Source of the DNA: Microbispora amethystogenes
GTDB taxonomy: Bacteria > Actinomycetota > Actinomycetes > Streptosporangiales > Streptosporangiaceae
Assembly (NCBI RefSeq): GCF_016863015.1
Contig: NZ_BOOB01000013.1
Coordinates: 124,001 to 188,000, forward strand
DNA length: 64,000 nucleotides
Reading direction: 5' to 3'
The position numbers and the translations under genes were made by a program. The stretch's first letter is position 1, and each line of letters starts with the position of its first letter. The notes beneath the pieces were generated by a model. That model made no database searches. It was not told where the DNA came from and was given only the letters and a program-made list of their open reading frames with translations. Shown in pieces: positions 36,126 to 44,625 of this stretch.

Positions 36126-37084
36126 TTCGGCTCCTCCGGCTCTTCCGGCCGGGGTTTGTCCGGCCATACGCCGATGTGGTCGCGCTCGAGTTCGAGCCGC
36201 ACCCGGCGCTCCATGTCGAGGGCGTTGATGAAGTCGCGGGGCAGTTGGAGGCGGCCCACCCGGTCGAGCACGGCGTACTCCTCGGCGATCACGTCGCCGC
36301 CCTCGGACGTCCGGCGGAGCGTCTCGCTGCTGGTGCGCCCGTCCCGGATGCCGACGGTCCGGTCCACCTGCTCCGACACCGTCGCGTCGTGCGTGACGAT
36401 CACTGTCGTGACGCCGAGCTCGCGGTTGGCGCGGCGCAGCGCGGCGAACACCTGCTCGGAGTTCTCGCTGTCCAGTTCGCCGGTGGGTTCGTCGGCCAGG
36501 ACGACCTGCGGGGAGTTGGCGAGGGCCACGGCGATGGCCACCCGCTGCTGCTCGCCGCCGGACATCTCGCCCGGCCGGCTGCCGGCGCGGTGCCCGACGC
36601 CGAGCAGGTCGAGCAGTTCACCCGACCGGACCGCGCGGGCTGTACAGGACCCCTGGCCGGCCAGGCGCATTGGCAGCCGGACGTTCTCGGCGGCGGTCAG
36701 ATAGGGCAGTAGGTTGCGGGCCGTCTGCTGCCAGACGAACCCGACGACCTCGCGGCGGTAGCGCAGCCGGTCCTTGGCGGTCATGGCGAGCAGGTCGGTC
36801 CCGGCGACCCGCGCGACTCCCGCGGTGGGCACGTCCAGCCCGGACAGCACGTTCAGCAGGGTCGACTTGCCCGACCCCGAGGCGCCGACGACGGCGATCA
36901 GCTCGCCCCGGTCGACGAGCAGGTCGAGCCCCTGCAGCGCGACCACCTCGACGCCCTCGGTCTTGTAGATGCGCACGAGGTTGTCGCACAGGACGTGCGC
37001 GTGCTCCCCGAACGCCGGCCGTGCCTGCCCGGCCCGCGCCTCCAGCTGGGAGAGCGTCGGAGTGTTCAACTCCACCTCACTCAC
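36122..37084 (-). CDS. ABC exporter ATPase (LolD/MacB type), first, with C-terminal extension
   Basis: A 320-aa ATPase with Walker A GASGSGKSTLLNVL, signature MSGGEQQRVAIAVALAN and Walker B VVLADEPTGELDSENS. The C-terminal 70 or so residues beyond the usual domain (ISRDFINALD-like region) form a charged extension ending in EPEEPEEPK-like residues. Two separate ATPases with two separate large permeases suggest a heteromeric or two-module exporter. The GTG start at 37084 lies about 20 bp after the permease gene stop. Confidence 0.9.
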   Translation of the reverse strand: MSEVELNTPTLSQLEARAGQARPAFGEHAHVLCDNLVRIYKTEGVEVVALQGLDLLVDRGELIAVVGASGSGKSTLLNVLSGLDVPTAGVARVAGTDLLAMTAKDRLRYRREVVGFVWQQTARNLLPYLTAAENVRLPMRLAGQGSCTARAVRSGELLDLLGVGHRAGSRPGEMSGGEQQRVAIAVALANSPQVVLADEPTGELDSENSEQVFAALRRANRELGVTTVIVTHDATVSEQVDRTVGIRDGRTSSETLRRTSEGGDVIAEEYAVLDRVGRLQLPRDFINALDMERRVRLELERDHIGVWPDKPRPEEPEEPK

Positions 37085-37103
37085 CTCGTCACCTCACTTC
37101 GCC

Positions 37104-39878
37104 TCATTCGCCCGAGCGCAGGACAGAGCCGGGGGGCCGGCGGCCGGTCAGGGTGTGGAGGAACGCGCCCGCCACGGCGACCGCGGCGAGGCCGGCGGCC
37201 AGCAGCACCGGCGTGGTCAGGTCGAGGTCGTACGCCCGTACGGCGAGGTCGCCCGCGTAGACGCCGAGATCGACGCCGGGCCCGAGGGCGGAGGGCAGGG
37301 CGAGGCCGAGGGCGAGACCCGCGCACGCGGTAAGCGCGATCATCGGGACGACCTCCAGCACGGTGAGGCCCGCCGCCCGGCGATCCGACAGACCGAGCGC
37401 GCGCAGGTAGGACAGCGCGCGTGCCCGGTCGGCGGCCCCGGCGACCAGTGCGATCACCACGGTGAGCAGCGCGTATACGGCCAAGGCAATGGTCACGATG
37501 CGGAAACCATCCTTGATCGTTTCGGCGAGAGGAGTCGCGGTGATCTTCCGGCGCGACCCCTCGACGGTGACCACCCGGACGTCCGGCAGGCCGCCCTCGG
37601 CGGCCCGCAGCCGGTCGCCGTCGAGGCCGTCGCCGCCGCTCCCCGATCCCCGGACGAGCAGCGTCGAGGTGTACGGGCGGGTGCCCGCCCGGGCGGAGGC
37701 GTCGTATGGCACGACGACCAGGTTGCTCGTGGCGGTGGTCAGTCCGGGGAGCCCGCCCGTGACGACACCCCGCTTGGTGATCCGCATGCGGACGCGCCAG
37801 CCGATCTCGAAGGTGCTCAGATGCGCCAGGTCGGGCGAGACCAGAGCGGGGATGCTCTGATCGGAAGCGGCCTGGGCCGGAGTGCCCTGGGCGGGGGTGG
37901 TCCGGACTGGAGTGCTCTGGGCGGCGGCGTCGTCCGGTGGCGGGCTCGGCACCTTCAGCGGGGACCCGGCGACGAGGCGGCGGTAGGCGTCGAGGTCCAC
38001 CGCGACGACGGTCACGTTCCGCCCGCCGAGATCGAGCTGGGCCAGTCCCTTGTCGACCGGCACGACCGCCCGTACGCCCGGCGCCCGGCGGATCTTCTCG
38101 ATCACCTCGGGCGGCAGCCCGGACTCGCGCTCCACCCTCGCGCCGGCCCCGGTCGCCTGCCACGCGGCGAGGCGCTGGGCGCCTTCCAGCGTGCCGCCGG
38201 CCACCGCGCCGTACACCGAGACGGCGAGCGCGGGCAGCAGGATCAGCACGGGCAGCGCGCCGACCTGCCCGGCGCGCGCCGCCAGGGCCAGCCCCACGAA
38301 CGGCACGGCGCCCCGGGCCCGCGCCGCGAGCCGCGCGAACAGGCGCAGCGGGTACGGATAGCAGCGCAGCGTGACGAGCGCCGCGGCCACCGTGAGCATG
38401 ACCGGGACGAGCATCAGGAACGGGTCGGCCCCCCGCGCCTCGACGCCGGTGGTGAGACCACGACTGCGCAGCAGGTACGCGCCCGCCAGCGCCAGGACGA
38501 CGACCAGCAGCTCCAGCACGGTCCGCCGCGGCGAACGACGGCGGCCCGCCACGTCGTCCCGCCGGACCGGCAGCGGGGTGCGATGGGCGAGCGCGACGCG
38601 GGCCGCCGCGAAGCCCACCGTGGCGACGGCGAGGACCAGCGGTCCGGCGTACACGATCGGCGTGCCGGGCCCGGACATCGCGGGCAGCAGGAAGGAAAGG
38701 CCGTACCCGGCCAGAACGGCCGGGACGACGGCCAGTGCGGCCGTTCCGGCGCCCGCCGCGACGACCTGCCCGAGCGAGGCCCCGCGCGCCCGGGCGAGAG
38801 CCAGCGCGTCGCGCATCCGCTCGGTCAGGAGCTGGACGGCCAGCGCGATCACTCCTCCGGCCACCGCCACCAACCCGCCAAGGACCAGGAACATCAGCGC
38901 CCGGGCGGTCGCGAGCCGCGCCAGGAACCCGGTCAGCACCCGTCCGAGCGAGGTGTCCAGGACCTCCGCGAAACTCCCGCCCCCGAATTTGGCGGCCTCG
39001 ACGCCCAGGACGCGCCGGTAGTCGGCCACCCCCTCGACCACGGACGCCGCGTCGCGTGCGGTGACGGCCGAGGGGTCCACAGCGATGCTCCAGACATAGA
39101 CGAGGTCGCGTCCCTCGCCGGTCAGTTCGGTGAGGGAGGCCTCGCCGGTCAGAGCGGTGATGGTCAGCTCCTCGCTGTCGCCCCCCGCGACGGGCCGTGT
39201 CGTGACCTCGGCCATGTCGCGGTTGCGCCGCCAGAACCGGTCGCCTGGGGCGATCGGCTCGAACAGGCCGGTGACGCGGGCGAGCACGGGATGGCTGTGG
39301 CCCAGCACGAGAGTGGCGCCGAGGGGGATGTCCATCTTCTCCGCGGCGGCCCGGGGCAGGGCGATGTCGAATCGGCTGACGTCCAGCAGCTCCGAATGGC
39401 CCGGCACGCTCGCCACGGTGGCCGGAGGCCCCGGCGGCGACCCTTCCACGTAGCGGACGCGGCGCTCGGCGCCGGACACCCAGCCCAGGTTGACGTACTC
39501 GGCCGGTCGCCGCTTCTCCGGCCCCAGGAAGGCGGCCACGGGCGTGCCGAAGGTCTTGGCCGCGAACCGGCCGTCGTCGCCCCGGCGGGCGTCGAGGATC
39601 GGCGTGAGGGACGGCGGCACCAGCGCCCGCCACCGGCGGTCCTGCGTCCGGAACCCCTCCTCGCCGGTGATGTGCTCCCCGAGGACCGCCGGGCTCAGCG
39701 CGACGGTCAGGTCGGTCGCCTCGGCGGGGTCCTCGGCGAGCAGGGCGTGCGCGGCCCGGTCGTAGGCGGCCTCGAACCGCCGGGGCAGCCCGGCGACCAG
39801 CAGCGACGCGCTCAGCGCCAGCAGCGCGAGCACGGCCGCGGCGCCCTGGTGGACCCTGAGCGGAAGCAGCGGGTTCAT
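37104..39878 (-). CDS. FtsX-like ABC permease, second
   Basis: A 924-aa membrane protein. It has an N-terminal membrane helix, a large extracytoplasmic domain (about residues 45-290), and a FtsX-type helical bundle (LMFLVLGGLVAVAGGVIALA). A second bundle and extracytoplasmic domain follow, then a C-terminal three-helix FtsX unit (ALLTVVIALVAGAADRARAL). MacB-like permeases of this size are typical of actinomycete exporters of unknown cargo. ATG 39878 overlaps the preceding permease stop (ATGA). A Gln/Thr/Pro-rich insertion (STPVRTTPAQGTPAQAASDQ) near residues 655-680 is low-complexity. Confidence 0.88.
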   Translation of the reverse strand: MNPLLPLRVHQGAAAVLALLALSASLLVAGLPRRFEAAYDRAAHALLAEDPAEATDLTVALSPAVLGEHITGEEGFRTQDRRWRALVPPSLTPILDARRGDDGRFAAKTFGTPVAAFLGPEKRRPAEYVNLGWVSGAERRVRYVEGSPPGPPATVASVPGHSELLDVSRFDIALPRAAAEKMDIPLGATLVLGHSHPVLARVTGLFEPIAPGDRFWRRNRDMAEVTTRPVAGGDSEELTITALTGEASLTELTGEGRDLVYVWSIAVDPSAVTARDAASVVEGVADYRRVLGVEAAKFGGGSFAEVLDTSLGRVLTGFLARLATARALMFLVLGGLVAVAGGVIALAVQLLTERMRDALALARARGASLGQVVAAGAGTAALAVVPAVLAGYGLSFLLPAMSGPGTPIVYAGPLVLAVATVGFAAARVALAHRTPLPVRRDDVAGRRRSPRRTVLELLVVVLALAGAYLLRSRGLTTGVEARGADPFLMLVPVMLTVAAALVTLRCYPYPLRLFARLAARARGAVPFVGLALAARAGQVGALPVLILLPALAVSVYGAVAGGTLEGAQRLAAWQATGAGARVERESGLPPEVIEKIRRAPGVRAVVPVDKGLAQLDLGGRNVTVVAVDLDAYRRLVAGSPLKVPSPPPDDAAAQSTPVRTTPAQGTPAQAASDQSIPALVSPDLAHLSTFEIGWRVRMRITKRGVVTGGLPGLTTATSNLVVVPYDASARAGTRPYTSTLLVRGSGSGGDGLDGDRLRAAEGGLPDVRVVTVEGSRRKITATPLAETIKDGFRIVTIALAVYALLTVVIALVAGAADRARALSYLRALGLSDRRAAGLTVLEVVPMIALTACAGLALGLALPSALGPGVDLGVYAGDLAVRAYDLDLTTPVLLAAGLAAVAVAGAFLHTLTGRRPPGSVLRSGE

Positions 39879-42800
39879 CGGTCCTCCCCGGCGCGCAGCG
39901 CGCCACCGAGACCCCGGCGGCGCAGCGAGTGCGCCAGGCCCGCGACGATCGCGAACAGCAGCACGGCGACGACCACCGGCATCGCGACCGTCGCCACCCA
40001 CGGGACCTGGAGCACCACCTCGGGGGTTACCGACGCCGCCTGGCCGGTCAGCACGAGATGCGGCACGACCAGTGCCGCGACCCCCAGTGCCAGCACGGTC
40101 CCGGCGGCGAGGGACAACCCGATCAGGAACGCCTGCTCCACCGCCAGCAGGGCGAAGACCTGCCGTCCGCTCACGCCGAGAGCGCGCAGGACCGCGAACT
40201 CCGCGGCGCGCTCCCGCGCCGCCACGGCCGCGTTGACCAGGAAGCCGAGCACCGCGAAGACCAGCGCGGCGGCGAAGCCCAGCACCAGCGCGCCCTGCAG
40301 TCCGCTCGCCAGCGGGTCGTCCCGCAGCCGCAGCGTCAGCGCGCCGAGATCGACGACGGTCTGTTCCCATTCCGGATGGCGGGCCAGCGCCGCCGCGGCC
40401 CCGGCCGTGTCGCCGCCCGCGGTGGACATCCACCACTCGGCGGGTACACGCGGCTCCCGCGCCCCGGCGAGGTCGGCGGCGAGCAGCGTGGGCAGGTCGG
40501 CGAGGACGACCGGCACACCGGCGGGCGTGCCGGGCATCGCCTCGACGACGCCGGCGACGGCCACCCGGAGCCGTTGCCCGTCCAGGGTCAGCAGGCCGGT
40601 ACGGCCCTCGGCGAGCCTCTCCCTGGCCGCGACGTCCGCGGTGATCACCACCGGCAGCGGGCCGCCCGCCCGGCCGTCCAGCTGGGAGTCGGCCGAACCG
40701 CCCTCGGCGACCAGACTGACGTACTCGGGATCGGGGCCCTCGCCGGCGTTCCGGCCCTCGGGCGCGGGCAGGGTGAGGGTGAAGATCCCCGCGCCGGTCG
40801 TGACACCGGGAAGGCGGTCGCCGCGCACGCCGTCTCCCCACTGGGGTCCCCACCGCAGGCCCTCGGGCAGGGCGACCGAAGCGCCGGTGTCGGTCGTGAT
40901 CGTCTCGACCGAAAGGCTCACCCCGCCCTCGGGGACGGGGACCGGCACCCGCACGACGAAGCCGCGGACGTCGAGCGGATAGCTCAGCCTGCCCGACCGC
41001 CCGGCCAGCGCGGCCAGGTCGACCGTGACCGGGTGCGCCTCGCCGTCGGCCACGAGCGGGCCGACGGTCACCTGCTGCCGCACTCCAAGGGAGTCCGCGA
41101 CCACCATCCGGAGGTCCGGACCCGAGGAGTCCGATCGGCGCAGGCTCCCGGACGGCGCGCCAGGGCCGAGCCGTACGGAAAGGGTCAGTCTCTCCGGCGT
41201 GCCGGGCAGCGGGACGGCCGAGACCGCCGGCCGTCCCGCGGCCAGGCGGGCGACCAGCGTGCGCACCGGGCGGCTGCCCAGGTCGGGCCGGAGCATCAGC
41301 ATCGGCCCGAGCTTGTCGGCGTCCGCCGCCAGCAGAGTGCCGTTGCCGCCCGAGAAGGCCATGGTGCCCCGATAAACCGGCGTGATCGCCGTCACGCCGG
41401 GCAGCCCCGCATAGACCGGCCCCCTGCCGAGCCGCCCCAGCTCACCCGACACCGGCGCGGCCGACACCCGCAGGTCGGCGCCCGCCTGGTGCCTGGCCTG
41501 GTCCACCTGCGACCCGCGCCAGGTCGCCGCCGTCGTCATCGACACCACGCCGATCGCCACCGCCATGGTGAGCAGCAGGGCGGGACCGGAGTACCGCTCC
41601 GGGCGGCGGCTCACCTGCCAGGCGCCCAGAGCCGGAGCCAGACCCGCCCTCCGCGAGGTGAACCGCTCGGCGACCCGCGAGACCCGCGGCACCAGCCGCA
41701 GGCCGAGCATGCCGCCGCACAGCAGCGCCAGGGCGGGCCCCGTCACGATCAACGGGTCGACGCCGAGCCCGCCGCCGGAGGTCGCGACCACCGGAGCGCC
41801 GTAACGCCGGAGCTGCCAGATCGCCAGCGCCGCCACCACCACCAGCGCCACGTCACCGCCCGCCCGTTGCAGCAGCCCCTGCCGGGCGCCCCGGCCGCGT
41901 TCCACCTGCTCCTCCACATACGTGCGCCGGGCGCCGCGCAGAGCGGGAAGCGCGAGCAGCACGGCGCACGCCAGCGCCACCGCGGCCGCCAGGCCGAACG
42001 TCGCGGCGCCGGGGCGCGCCACGACGCGGACCCCTGAGGCCCGGATCCACGGGATCGCGTCGACCAGGCCGAGCAGCGGCGGCGCCAGGATCGGGGCCAG
42101 CGCCGCGCACGGCGCCGCCACCAGCAGGGCCTCCCCGCCCGCCGACAGCGCCAGACGCACCCCGCCCGCCCCCCGCGAGCGCAGCAGCGCGACCTCCATA
42201 CGCCGGTGGTCGGCCAGCAGCCGCGCGGTCAGGACCAGCGCGTACGCCGCGAGCAGCAGCAACTGCAGGACCGGGACGAGCATCGTGGACCGCGCGACCA
42301 GCGCCGCCCGGTCGAGCTGGGTGAGCATCCCGGGCAGGCGGGTCACGGTCTCGCACACCGGGCAGTCACGCTTCAGGTCCTCGCCCAGCCGGGCGACGGA
42401 CGCGGCGAAGGGCCGCAGTCGCCGCGGGGTCAGCGCGCCGAGATCAGGCACGGCCGTCCAGGTCACGGCGACGCTCGTGCGGGCGGTGAACCTCGCGAGG
42501 AAGGTCTCCCCGGGCACCATGAGAGGGCCGTAGGTGGTGTAGTCGCCGTGCTGGACCCCCCGGCGCAGCAGCTCGTCGCCGTCCCACCGCCCCAAAGAGG
42601 AGTCGTCCAGCCGGAAGACGCCGGTCAACCGGGCGCGTACGGCCGCGTCGTCGAGCCGGCCCACCACGCGGAACTCGTCGCCCACGGCCAGGTTCATCGC
42701 CTGCGCGGCGGACTGGGAGGCGGCGACCTCGACGACATCGCCGGAGACCGGCCGCGGCCAGACACCCTGGATGAGCCGCGCGTGCCCTTCCAGCCCCTCG

Positions 42801-43180
42801 TCCACACCGAACCGGGTCAGTTCCGGGTGCTTCGACCGCTCCTGGCCGGGGAGCGCGTAGGAGTCCGAGCGGGCGCTGAGGCGGACGTCGTACGGCACAG
42901 AACCCCCACCGGAGTTCGCGAGGGCCGCGAGGCGGGCGCGTACGGCGCGTTCGACGCCGGCGAATGTGCTCTGCCGGACGGATGCGGTGATCGTCGTCGC
43001 GACGGTGCCCGGCGGGACGTTCTCCATCGCCCGCCGCACGCCGACCTCGGCGACCGAGGAGGTGTACGTGGCCAGCGCGACCAGCGTCGTGGTCGCCAGC
43101 AGGATCGACCCGAAGGCGGCCAGGAGGAGCGACGGCTCACTGAGGGCACGCCGCACCACCAGAGGTGCCCGCACTCCCAT
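39875..43180 (-). CDS. FtsX-like ABC permease, first
   Basis: A 1101-aa membrane protein with an N-terminal anchor (LLLAAFGSILLATTTLVALA), a large extracytoplasmic domain and FtsX-type helix bundles (ALVLGFAAALVFAVLGFLVN, RALGVSGRQVFALLAVEQAF). It is the first gene of the export operon. ATG 43180 is chosen because GGGAGG lies 6 bases upstream. Starts at 43219 or 43204 are in frame and possible. Cargo is unknown; a lipoprotein, a peptide or an antimicrobial are all plausible. Confidence 0.88.
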   Translation of the reverse strand: MGVRAPLVVRRALSEPSLLLAAFGSILLATTTLVALATYTSSVAEVGVRRAMENVPPGTVATTITASVRQSTFAGVERAVRARLAALANSGGGSVPYDVRLSARSDSYALPGQERSKHPELTRFGVDEGLEGHARLIQGVWPRPVSGDVVEVAASQSAAQAMNLAVGDEFRVVGRLDDAAVRARLTGVFRLDDSSLGRWDGDELLRRGVQHGDYTTYGPLMVPGETFLARFTARTSVAVTWTAVPDLGALTPRRLRPFAASVARLGEDLKRDCPVCETVTRLPGMLTQLDRAALVARSTMLVPVLQLLLLAAYALVLTARLLADHRRMEVALLRSRGAGGVRLALSAGGEALLVAAPCAALAPILAPPLLGLVDAIPWIRASGVRVVARPGAATFGLAAAVALACAVLLALPALRGARRTYVEEQVERGRGARQGLLQRAGGDVALVVVAALAIWQLRRYGAPVVATSGGGLGVDPLIVTGPALALLCGGMLGLRLVPRVSRVAERFTSRRAGLAPALGAWQVSRRPERYSGPALLLTMAVAIGVVSMTTAATWRGSQVDQARHQAGADLRVSAAPVSGELGRLGRGPVYAGLPGVTAITPVYRGTMAFSGGNGTLLAADADKLGPMLMLRPDLGSRPVRTLVARLAAGRPAVSAVPLPGTPERLTLSVRLGPGAPSGSLRRSDSSGPDLRMVVADSLGVRQQVTVGPLVADGEAHPVTVDLAALAGRSGRLSYPLDVRGFVVRVPVPVPEGGVSLSVETITTDTGASVALPEGLRWGPQWGDGVRGDRLPGVTTGAGIFTLTLPAPEGRNAGEGPDPEYVSLVAEGGSADSQLDGRAGGPLPVVITADVAARERLAEGRTGLLTLDGQRLRVAVAGVVEAMPGTPAGVPVVLADLPTLLAADLAGAREPRVPAEWWMSTAGGDTAGAAAALARHPEWEQTVVDLGALTLRLRDDPLASGLQGALVLGFAAALVFAVLGFLVNAAVAARERAAEFAVLRALGVSGRQVFALLAVEQAFLIGLSLAAGTVLALGVAALVVPHLVLTGQAASVTPEVVLQVPWVATVAMPVVVAVLLFAIVAGLAHSLRRRGLGGALRAGEDR

Positions 43181-43474
43181 AAGCCGCCTCCCACCACGCG
43201 TCCGCATTACCACCATCACGCTGCTTCAGATCTCCGAAGCAGCCCCTTCTTCTCCCGCAGGAGGTTGTGCGCCACGAGGCACTGGGATGAGCGGAGGATG
43301 CGCTTGACCGGCACGTCTGTCTGTCATGCGTGTCTAGTCCACCATGGTGCGACCGGCAACCCCTTCAGGACGGGTAGGGGCGAGCGCGAATTCACGCATG
43401 GGTGACGACGGTCGTATTCGTGCTCCCTGGCCGCGTGGGGAGAGTCGCGAGTAAGCGTTCCCCTGGACGTGGGC

Positions 43475-43627
43475 TCAGCCGGGGAGGAACTGCGGCCCTT
43501 CTCCCCAGAACGAATGCCAGAGCGCCGCCAGCAGCCAGAAGGCGCCCGCGCCGATCGCAACACCCAGCACGATGACGAAGACGACCAGCTTGAGGAACGC
43601 GCGGGGGGATCGCCGGGAGACGGCCAT
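43475..43627 (-). CDS. 50-aa membrane protein, copy 2 of a duplicated small gene
   Basis: The frame encodes MAVSRRSPRAFLKLVVFVIV, then LGVAIGAGAFWLLAALWHSF and WGEGPQFLPG. It is the paralogue of the gene at 35081. Substitutions between the copies are conservative in the hydrophobic core, and the WLLAALWHSFWG block is invariant, which supports selection on the protein. It lies upstream of the ABC operon on the same strand, downstream of a frameshifted SRPBCC-like gene. Function is unknown. Confidence 0.8.
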   Translation of the reverse strand: MAVSRRSPRAFLKLVVFVIVLGVAIGAGAFWLLAALWHSFWGEGPQFLPG

Positions 43628-43722
43628 GCACTGATCTTCGATCGCGCCCGGGGACCGGTCAAGGGCGGACCGGGGTCACTGGCCGTACGAGAGTCGCAGG
43701 CGTGCGTTGATCAGGACGTTGA
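43475..43722 (-). repeat. direct-repeat module, copy 2 (flanks ABC operon)
   Basis: This is the same-orientation match to 35081-35335. Here the SRPBCC-like gene retains its middle, so this copy is closer to the ancestral module. Recombination between the copies would remove or multiply the ABC operon. Confidence 0.9.
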
Positions 43723-44018
43723 GCCGGCGCCGCAGACGGCCGGTTCGGGGAGCTCCCCGGGCGTCGGCAGCGTCCAGTGCAGCGAGCAGCCGTTCTCGGC
43801 GGGCCGGATGTCGAAGCGGATCTCGTCGCCGGACCGTTCGGGCAAGAGCGAACAGACGACCGGCTCCGGTCTGACCGCGCGCGGCAGGCGGGGTTCCACC
43901 TCGTCCGGACGCGGATCGAGCCACTGCCGTCCGCCCTGACGCCGCGGTTCGGCCAGGCTTCCCACACGACGTGGGCGGGAGGCGGTTGTCTCCGCTCCCG
44001 CGAACCCAGCTCGTTCAC
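43676..44018 (-). pseudogene. SRPBCC-like gene broken by two single-base deletions
   Basis: Starting at GTG 44018 the frame reads VNELGSRERRQPPPAHVVWEA, then continues sensibly only after a one-base shift (LAEPRRQGGRQWLDPRPDEV, with FDIRPAENGCSLHWTLPTPG further on). A second one-base shift is needed to reach RLRRRLNVLINARLRLSYGQ and the stop at 43676. The assembled protein, about 115 aa, resembles small SRPBCC/AHSA1-type proteins. No single frame spans it. Either the gene is dead or the sequence has two errors; the deletion in copy 1 favours decay. Confidence 0.7.
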
Positions 44019-44625
44019 CCCGCCAGATCAGTCCCTCCGGCGGGCACTTCCCCGGGCCGGCGATCGCGGGACCGCGGCGTGGTGTCCGCCGGATCCCGAG
44101 GAACGCCACAGGCATGCCCTCGGATGATTGTTAACGCTAACAAACCGACGTCGTCTTCGTCCTCCGTTTCGAGAGACCAACCGGTGGTGGTTGGGGCGGA
44201 GCAAAGCCGAGGCGGTGGCCCGGTGTCAAGTGCCGCGGTACGTCCGGACGCGAGCGCGGGAGGGTGTGCACGCGGTCCAACTGCCACATCAGGGGGCTCT
44301 GCGCGGTCAGCGGTGACAGCGGCAGGGTGAAACGTTCATCCGATGACTCCGCTCCCGGATCACGCGCTGACCGTGGCGATGCGGGATCACGAGGCGATTC
44401 ACGCGGCGCGGGCCTTTCGCGGCTTCACCCTACTCTTGACACATTTCGGTGAGGTTTCCACACTGAGCCCCGAGGCGGTCTCCCGCTGTCCGGTGGTGGT
44501 GCGCGGGGCGGAGGGCCGCCATTCGCGACGCCCGCATGGTGTGCGCTCCCCCGCCCGGGAGCACGGCGTCCAGCGCTGAATGCCCCGCGTTCCCCTTTTC
44601 TGTTTTCAGTCATGGAGGCTCAGGC
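44019..44625. other. 607-bp region without a convincing gene
   Basis: This lies between the broken SRPBCC-like gene and the secreted cutinase-like gene. It contains one perfect-looking LacI-type palindrome (44129-44142) and a TTGACA at 44436-44441 without a good -10. Open frames on both strands lack family-like composition or ribosome-binding sites. Confidence 0.6.
44129..44142. promoter_or_regulatory. LacI-family-type operator palindrome
   Basis: TGTTAACGCTAACA is a 14-bp inverted repeat around a central CG, with one central mismatch, close to the TGTTAGCGCTAACA sites known for sugar-responsive LacI repressors of actinomycetes. It lies about 110 bp upstream of the broken SRPBCC-like gene and about 485 bp before the cutinase-like gene. 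No lacI gene is in the window. Confidence 0.6.

Noticed and set aside
43676-44115. Separate minus-strand ORFs of 82, 119 and 134 codons considered as individual genes
   Set aside because: Read together across frames they form one SRPBCC-like protein with two one-base shifts, and the downstream copy of the module confirms the shared ends.
44343-44579. A 78-codon plus-strand ORF in the 607-bp gap
   Set aside because: It has no ribosome-binding site, no homologue I recognise, and Arg/His-rich composition typical of chance frames at this GC.
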